A stretch of DNA of 10,940 bases from UBA4615 sp035628395 (GTDB taxonomy: Bacteria; Pseudomonadota; Gammaproteobacteria; Burkholderiales; Burkholderiaceae_E). This document shows, in pieces, positions 6,008 through 10,940 of this stretch. Where the stretch lies: NCBI GenBank assembly GCA_035628395.1, contig DASPJX010000116.1, positions 1-10,940 on the forward strand. The letters are read 5' to 3'. Each line of letters begins with the position of its first letter. The first letter of the stretch is position 1. The notes beneath the pieces are model-generated. The model was not told the origin of the DNA. It made no database searches and saw only the letters and a program-made list of their open reading frames with translations. Both the position numbers and the translations under genes were made by a program.

Positions 6008-6985
6008 ATGGGCGCGGGAACGGGCGTCGCGGTGCGGGCGGGCCGCGCCCTGGCGGCGCTGATGGTCGCGACCGCGGCCGGCGCGCTGGCGCCGGGCGAC
6101 GCGCGCGCGCAGCCGCGGGTCCGCGCCGAGCCGGTCGCCGACCGCGTCTGGATGGTGCAGGGCGAGTCGGCGCTCGGCTCGACGGCCAACCGCAACCACA
6201 TCTCCAACGCGGGCTTCGTCGCGACGCGCGACGGCGTGGTCGTCGTCGATGCGCTCGGCTCGCCCGCGCTCGCCGAGGAGCTGCTCGCCGAGATCGAGCG
6301 GCTCACGCGGCTGCCGGTCACGCACGTGATCGTCACCCACTACCACGCCGACCACGTCTACGGGCTGCAGGCGCTGAAGGCGCGCGGCGCGAGCGTGATC
6401 GCGCACGCCTCCGGGCGCGAGTACCTGAACTCCGAGACCGCGCGGCGCCGTCTCGAGGCGAGCCGCGACGAGCTCGCGCCCTGGATCGACGCCTCCACCC
6501 GGCTGGTGCCGGCCGACCGCTGGCTCGAGGGCGACGCGGTGCTCGAGGTGGGCGGCGAGCGCATCGAGATCCGCCACGCGGGCCCGTCCCACACCGCCGA
6601 GGACCTGGTCGTGTTCGTGCCGCGCACGCGCACGCTGTTCGTCGGCGACCTGGTGTTCCGCGGCCGCATCCCGTTCGTCGGGCAGGCCGACAGCCGCCGC
6701 TGGATCGCGGCGCTCGACCGGCTGCTCGACGACCGGCCGCTCGCGCTGGTGCCCGGCCACGGCCCGGTGTCGCGCGATCCGGTGCCCGACCTGCAGACCA
6801 CCCGCGACTACCTGCGCCACCTGCGCGTGTCGATGGCCCGGGCCGCGCGCGAGCTCGAGCCCTTCGAGGACGCGTACGCCCGCACCGACTGGTCGCGCTT
6901 CGAGCGGCTGCCGCTGTTCGGCGTCGCCAACCGGATCAACGCGTACAACACCTATCTGCTGATGGAGCAGGGAGGCGAGCCGTGA
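6008..6985 (+). CDS. Exported metallo-beta-lactamase-fold hydrolase, SoxH-like
   Basis: 325 residues. Residues 1-35 look like an export signal with a cleavable ARAQ end, so the enzyme is periplasmic. The mature chain has the complete dinuclear-zinc set of the family: THYHADH with His111, His113, Asp115 and His116, then His195 (GPSHTAED), Asp214 (FVGDLVFRG) and His251 (PGHGP). The full set argues for a hydrolase and against an ETHE1-type mononuclear-iron persulfide dioxygenase. Relatives are found as SoxH in sox clusters and beside quinoprotein dehydrogenases; their substrate is not established. The ATG at 6008 is chosen because GGAG lies 6 bases upstream and a signal peptide follows; the frame stays open further upstream through fccA and the promoter region without coding character. 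The stop overlaps the next gene (GTGA). Confidence 0.88.
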   Translation: MGAGTGVAVRAGRALAALMVATAAGALAPGDARAQPRVRAEPVADRVWMVQGESALGSTANRNHISNAGFVATRDGVVVVDALGSPALAEELLAEIERLTRLPVTHVIVTHYHADHVYGLQALKARGASVIAHASGREYLNSETARRRLEASRDELAPWIDASTRLVPADRWLEGDAVLEVGGERIEIRHAGPSHTAEDLVVFVPRTRTLFVGDLVFRGRIPFVGQADSRRWIAALDRLLDDRPLALVPGHGPVSRDPVPDLQTTRDYLRHLRVSMARAARELEPFEDAYARTDWSRFERLPLFGVANRINAYNTYLLMEQGGEP

Positions 6986-7515
6986 GCGCCCCGGTCCGCC
7001 GATCGCTGCTGCGCGCGCTCGGCGCGCCGCTCGCCGCCTGCGCGTGCGCCGCGGCGACGCGCCCGGCGCGCGCGCAGTCGCCCGCGGCCGCGCCGCGCGT
7101 CGTCGACTGGCCGGCGATCCGGCTGCTCGACGGCCCGACGATCGAGCCCGCGGCCTGGCGCGACACCGCGGCGGTGATCGTCGTCTGGGCGACCTGGTGC
7201 CCGTTCTGCCGTCGCCACAACCCGCACGTCGAGAAGCTGCACCGCGCGGTCGCCGGCCGCCCGATCCGGGTGATCGGCGCGTCGATCGATCGCGATCCCG
7301 AGGCGGTGCGTCGCTACGCCCGCGAGCAGGGCTACACGTTCCCGACGACGATGGACGCGGCCGTCCTGCGCGAGCGGCTCGGGCTGCGCAACGGGCTCCC
7401 GCTGACGGCGGTCGTCGACCGGCGCGGGCGGCTCGTGCAGCAGATCCCCGGCGAGATGTTCGAGGAGGACGTGCTCGAGCTCGCGCGGTTCGCCGATCCG
7501 CCGACGGGGAGCTGA
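6982..7515 (+). CDS. Exported TlpA/SoxW-like thioredoxin-fold protein
   Basis: 177 residues. The N terminus (VRRSLLRALGAPLAACACAA) is an export signal with a twin-arginine flavour, cleaved near residue 32 (ARAQ). The mature domain has the redox motif WCPFC (Cys73, Cys76) after the strand AAVIVVWAT, a VIGASID strand at 97-103, and a probable cis-proline at Pro140 (GLPLTAVVD). This is the TlpA-like thiol-disulfide oxidoreductase layout. In sox clusters such proteins (SoxS, SoxW) keep SoxYZ or cytochrome cysteines reduced, a role inferred here from context. The GTG start overlaps the TGA of the preceding gene and has GGAGG 6 bases upstream, so translation is coupled. It ends two bases before the ArsR start. 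Confidence 0.85.
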   Translation: MSAPVRRSLLRALGAPLAACACAAATRPARAQSPAAAPRVVDWPAIRLLDGPTIEPAAWRDTAAVIVVWATWCPFCRRHNPHVEKLHRAVAGRPIRVIGASIDRDPEAVRRYAREQGYTFPTTMDAAVLRERLGLRNGLPLTAVVDRRGRLVQQIPGEMFEEDVLELARFADPPTGS

Positions 7516-7517
7516 CG

Positions 7518-7937
7518 GTGCCGCGACGCACGGCCGCGCCCGACCGGGCCTCCGCCCTCGCGACCGCGTCCCGATCCGCGGGGGAGGCGGTCGCCGACGC
7601 CGGCGACGAGCGCGTGTTCGAGAGCGTCGCCGAGCTGTTCGCGCTGCTGTCGGCGCCGATCCGCCTGCGGATCATCAGCGCGGTCTGCCAGGAGGAGCTG
7701 AACGTGTCGCAGCTGCTCGAGCGGATCGACACGACGCAGCCCAACATGTCGCAGCACCTCGCGACGCTGCATCGCTGCGGGGTGCTCGCCCGGCGGCGCG
7801 AGGGCACCCAGATCTACTACCGGCTGCAGAACGAGTTCGTCGCGACGCTGTGCCGCACGGTGTGCACGCAGGTCGCGATCGGCGCGGACCCGGCCGGCGC
7901 CGACGCCTTCCCGGCCCGAGACGGGGACGCGCGCTGA
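7518..7937 (+). CDS. ArsR-family repressor, putative sulfur-responsive regulator
   Basis: 139 residues, with a GTG start at 7518 and GGGGAG 6 bases upstream. A basic, Ala-rich tail of about 30 residues precedes a winged helix: VAELFALLSAPIRLRIISAV (37-56), the recognition helix region TTQPNMSQHLATLHRCGVL (72-90), and the wing RRREGTQIYYRL (92-103). Cysteines sit at 57, 87, 112 and 116. Cys57 near the second helix and Cys112/116 in the C-terminal helix are roughly where SqrR/BigR-type persulfide sensors hold their redox pair, but the register of Cys57 is not an exact match in my memory of the family. There is no CVC metal motif of ArsR/SmtB type. Sox repressors (SoxR of Pseudaminobacter) belong to this family, so control of the fcc and metallohydrolase operons is likely (inference). 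GTG at 7614 is an alternative shorter start. Confidence 0.92.
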   Translation: MPRRTAAPDRASALATASRSAGEAVADAGDERVFESVAELFALLSAPIRLRIISAVCQEELNVSQLLERIDTTQPNMSQHLATLHRCGVLARRREGTQIYYRLQNEFVATLCRTVCTQVAIGADPAGADAFPARDGDAR

Positions 7938-7943
7938 CCGAAC

Positions 7944-7972
7944 CGGCGTCCCGGCGGGGCCCGCCGACGCCG
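7944..7972 (+). terminator. Hairpin after the ArsR gene
   Basis: CGGCGTC at 7944-7950 pairs with GACGCCG at 7966-7972. An inner GGCG/CGCC stem (7953-7956 with 7962-7965) closes on GGGCC, with a two-base CC bulge on the left side. It begins 6 bases past the stop, with no T-tract. It probably ends the metallohydrolase operon or attenuates read-through into the next gene, which starts 30 bases further on. Confidence 0.5.
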
Positions 7973-8001
7973 CGGACCGATTCCTCATGGAGACCTCCCG
8001 C

Positions 8002-8523
8002 ATGACCCGACCCGTCGTCGTCCCCGCCGCGCTCGCGCTCGTCGCCGCGCTCGCCGCCTCGAGCGCCCTCGCGCAGCCGCGCGAGCTCAAGGCCGTGGAC
8101 CGCGTGCCGACGATCACCCACGACGCGGCGCTCGCCGCCGCGCAGGCCGCGCTCGCCGACTGCCGCAAGCGCGGCGCGTCGGTCGCGGTCGCGGTGGTCG
8201 ACCGCGCGGGCGTGCCGGTGGTCGTGCTGCGCGACACGCTCGCCGGCATGCACACGCCCGACACCGCGACGCGCAAGGCCTGGACCGCGGTCAGCTTCCG
8301 CGGCGCGACCACCGAGCTCGTCGGCGCGACCGCGCCGGGCGGCCCGAACGGCGGCATCCGCCACCTGCCGAACGTCGCGATGGTCGGCGGCGGGCTGATG
8401 CTGCAGTCGGCGGGCAGCCTGGTCGGCGGGATCGGCGTCTCGGGCGCGCCGAGCGGCGAGATGGACGACCAGTGCGGCAAGGCCGGCATCCAGGCGATCG
8501 GCGACGCGCTCGAGCTCGGCTGA
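8002..8523 (+). CDS. Exported HbpS/GlcG-like (PduO C-terminal family) protein
   Basis: 173 residues. A Sec signal peptide covers residues 1-24 (SALAQ end). The mature part has the HbpS/GlcG fold signatures: ITHDAALAAAQAALADCRKRG at its start (split here over a long helix), VAVAVVDRAGVPVVVLRD, RKAWTAVSF and the C-terminal GGIGVSGAPSGEMDDQC. The family binds heme or corrinoid-like cofactors in some members (HbpS of Streptomyces), but most members have no proven function. Cys54 and Cys158 are the only cysteines. The ATG at 8002 is preferred over the in-frame ATG at 7987 because GGAG (7989-7992) then serves as ribosome site and the signal peptide starts cleanly. It lies behind the ArsR hairpin, so it may be a separate unit or read-through product. 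Confidence 0.85.
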   Translation: MTRPVVVPAALALVAALAASSALAQPRELKAVDRVPTITHDAALAAAQAALADCRKRGASVAVAVVDRAGVPVVVLRDTLAGMHTPDTATRKAWTAVSFRGATTELVGATAPGGPNGGIRHLPNVAMVGGGLMLQSAGSLVGGIGVSGAPSGEMDDQCGKAGIQAIGDALELG

Positions 8524-8538
8524 GCGCGGCCTCGGTGC

Positions 8539-8682
8539 AGGTGCCGTCGCGGATCCCTGGGCAGATCGCAACGGAGATCCCGCCGCGGATCGTGGGGTAG
8601 GTGCCGTCGCAGGTGGCGTCGTAGGTGCCGTCGCAGGTCCCAGCGCAGAGGCCGGCGCAGAGGCCGTCGCAGCTTCCGGCCC
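8539..8682. repeat. Degenerate tandem repeat, 12 units of 12 bp
   Basis: Twelve consecutive 12-base units can be laid out without a gap from 8539. The commonest unit is AGGTGCCGTCGC, exact at 8539, 8599 and 8623. Close variants are AGGTGGCGTCGT (8611), AGAGGCCGTCGC (8659), AGAGGCCGGCGC (8647) and AGATCCCGCCGC (8575). Units at 8551-8574 and 8587-8598 are the most diverged. The array fills the convergent gap between the HbpS-like gene and pdxH. A 12-base period would keep a reading frame, but the frames contain stops (for example TAG at 8597-8599 and 8621-8623), and it is bounded by gene ends on both sides, so it is not coding. Confidence 0.8.
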
Positions 8683-8700
8683 GGGCCGCGCGAGCGGCCC
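8683..8700. terminator. Bidirectional hairpin at the pdxH 3' end
   Basis: GGGCCGC at 8683-8689 pairs with GCGGCCC at 8694-8700 around the loop GCGA, a GNRA-type tetraloop on the plus-strand RNA. It lies 8 bases beyond the pdxH stop and at the far end of the repeat array from the HbpS-like gene, so it can serve both convergent transcripts. No T-tract. Confidence 0.5.
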
Positions 8701-8708
8701 CCCGTCGC

Positions 8709-9356
8709 TCAGGGCGCGAGCCGCTCCCGGTCCCAGCCGCCGTCGGCGCGACGCCGGTACGCGAGCCGGTCGTGCAGCCGCGACGGACGTCCCTGCCAGA
8801 ACTCCCAGTAGTCGGGCACGAGGCGGAATCCGCCCCAGTGCGGCGGGCGCGGCGGGTGGAGGCCGAACCGCAGGCCGTACTCGGCGGCGCGCGCGACCAG
8901 CGTCGCGCGCGAGGCGATCGGGCGGCTCTGCTCCGAGGCCCAGGCCCCGATGCGCGAGGCGAGCGGGCGCGACGCGAAGTACGCGTCCGACTCCGCGTCG
9001 GTCACGCGCTCGACGCGGCCCTCGATGCGCACCACGCGCTCGAGCGGCACCCAGTGGAACTGCAGCGCGGCGAACGGGTTCGCGGCGAGCTCGCGGCCCT
9101 TGCGGCTGTCGTAGTTGGTGTACCAGACGATGCCGCGCTCGTCGAAGCCCTTGATCAGCACGATGCGGGTCGACGGCCGCCCCTCGGGGCCGACGGTGGC
9201 GACCGTCATCGCGTTCGGCTCCTCGAGGCCGGCGTCGAGCGCCTGGCGCATCCACTGGGTGAACTGCGCGAGCGGCGCGTCGTGCGCGCGGTCCTCGACC
9301 AGCTCGTCGCGGTCGTAGGTCTTGCGCAGGTCGGCGAGGGTCTTTCCGTCTTCCAT
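8709..9356 (-). CDS. pdxH: Pyridoxamine/pyridoxine 5'-phosphate oxidase
   Basis: 215 residues, full length. PdxH is the cytoplasmic FMN enzyme that oxidises pyridoxine or pyridoxamine phosphate to pyridoxal 5'-phosphate. The chain starts with the usual ADLRKTYDRDEL segment (8-19). FMN- and phosphate-binding blocks follow: STRIVLIKGFDERG (62-75), WYTNYDSRKGREL (78-90), and the C-terminal WGGFRLVPDYWEFWQG (174-189). Arg193 and His195 in RPSRLHDR match the substrate-binding Arg197/His199 of the E. coli enzyme, and the protein ends in the typical RLAP. No Shine-Dalgarno precedes the ATG at 9356; a TATACT box lies 6 bases upstream instead. It is a housekeeping gene and marks the edge of the sulfur genes. 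Confidence 0.97.
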   Translation of the reverse strand: MEDGKTLADLRKTYDRDELVEDRAHDAPLAQFTQWMRQALDAGLEEPNAMTVATVGPEGRPSTRIVLIKGFDERGIVWYTNYDSRKGRELAANPFAALQFHWVPLERVVRIEGRVERVTDAESDAYFASRPLASRIGAWASEQSRPIASRATLVARAAEYGLRFGLHPPRPPHWGGFRLVPDYWEFWQGRPSRLHDRLAYRRRADGGWDRERLAP

Positions 9357-9362
9357 CGGCCG

Positions 9363-9368
9363 AGTATA
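9363..9368 (-). promoter_or_regulatory. Putative -10 box of pdxH, leaderless arrangement
   Basis: TATACT on the minus strand matches 5 of 6 bases of the sigma-70 -10 consensus and ends 6 bases before the pdxH ATG. Transcription would start at or within a base or two of the start codon. No clear -35 is seen at 17 bases, and no ribosome site exists, which agrees with a leaderless mRNA. Confidence 0.45.
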
Positions 9369-9414
9369 GGCCGCGGTGCCGTCCGTCCGCCCGCACGGCC
9401 CCGCCGGAGGCGCG

Positions 9415-9423
9415 TGCTACCAT
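9415..9423 (+). promoter_or_regulatory. Putative extended -10 promoter of rhlE
   Basis: TGCTACCAT contains the extended -10 TG and a TANNAT hexamer in otherwise GC-rich DNA. A start near 9430 would give a leader of roughly 150 bases for rhlE. No convincing -35 box. Confidence 0.35.
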
Positions 9424-9511
9424 CCGCCCCGGACGCGACACACCGATCGCGCGTCCCTCGCCGGCGCCCGCCGGCCACGCCCCTCGCACATCGCGGACCG
9501 CCCGGATTGGT

Positions 9512-9550
9512 GCCACCCCCTCGTAGCGGGCCTTCGCGGCCCCGGGTGGC
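9512..9550 (+). promoter_or_regulatory. Nested hairpin in the rhlE leader
   Basis: An outer 7 bp stem, GCCACCC at 9512-9518 with GGGTGGC at 9544-9550, encloses an inner GGGCC/GGCCC stem (9528-9532 with 9538-9542) on the loop TTCGC. It ends 27 bases before the rhlE ATG. It may influence rhlE translation or mRNA stability. Confidence 0.4.
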
Positions 9551-9577
9551 GGGGCCGTGTCCCTGGACCCCTTCCTC

Positions 9578-10940
<1,363 letters not shown>

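Noticed and set aside
6008..6985. ETHE1-type persulfide dioxygenase
   Set aside because: The full His-His-Asp-His plus His/Asp/His dinuclear metal set and an export signal fit a zinc hydrolase instead.
7517..7529. A 13-base match (GGTGCCGCGACGC) between the ArsR gene start and the reverse strand of the first array unit
   Set aside because: It is a single copy in GC-rich DNA overlapping a start codon, chosen after the fact; partial matches also occur near 2092 and 9376. Chance is the simpler explanation.

Overview
The window is very GC-rich double-stranded bacterial DNA, packed with genes for periplasmic oxidation of reduced sulfur compounds. The soxZ-soxA-soxX-soxB gene order, an extended monoheme-type SoxX, a monoheme-type SoxA with a cysteine pair in place of a second heme, and flanking pdxH and rhlE genes of proteobacterial type suggest a chemolithotrophic or facultatively sulfur-oxidising betaproteobacterium (Burkholderiales-like). 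The taxonomic call is an inference from gene order and remembered family resemblance, not a computed placement.

Layout, left to right. (1) 1-4007, plus strand: the last 27 codons of soxZ, then soxA, soxX, soxB and a small exported DsrE-family protein. Together they supply most of the thiosulfate-oxidising core: SoxAX loads the sulfur substrate onto the SoxYZ carrier, and SoxB hydrolyses the terminal sulfate off. soxY (and soxCD, if present) would lie to the left, outside the window. (2) 4008-4250: a convergent intergenic gap filled by about 12 tandem copies of a 15-17 bp GC-rich unit, bracketed by strong hairpins. (3) 4251-5878, minus strand: a two-gene operon for a flavocytochrome c sulfide dehydrogenase (fccA monoheme cytochrome, then fccB flavoprotein). 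(4) 5879-6007: a divergent promoter region with an unusually AT-rich island. (5) 6008-7937, plus strand: a tightly coupled operon of an exported metallo-beta-lactamase-fold hydrolase, an exported TlpA-like thioredoxin and a cysteine-containing ArsR-family repressor. (6) 8002-8523, plus strand: an exported HbpS/GlcG-like protein. (7) 8524-8708: a second convergent gap, again filled with a degenerate tandem repeat, this time with a 12 bp period. (8) 8709-9356, minus strand: pdxH; then a divergent gap and rhlE (9578 to past the window end), both housekeeping genes that mark the edge of the sulfur island.

Working model: SoxAX/YZ/B oxidise thiosulfate; FccAB oxidises sulfide to sulfur or polysulfide; the DsrE-like protein and the TlpA-like protein may handle protein-bound persulfides and disulfides in the periplasm; the ArsR protein may sense reactive sulfur species and control the divergent fcc and metallohydrolase operons. 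The last two statements are inference.

The least ordinary features are non-coding. Both convergent intergenic regions carry short-period GC-rich tandem arrays, and nearly every transcription-unit end has a perfect GC-rich hairpin with no following T-tract, including an 11 bp stem between soxX and soxB. I see no tRNA, rRNA, CRISPR, insertion sequence or clearly novel protein system.
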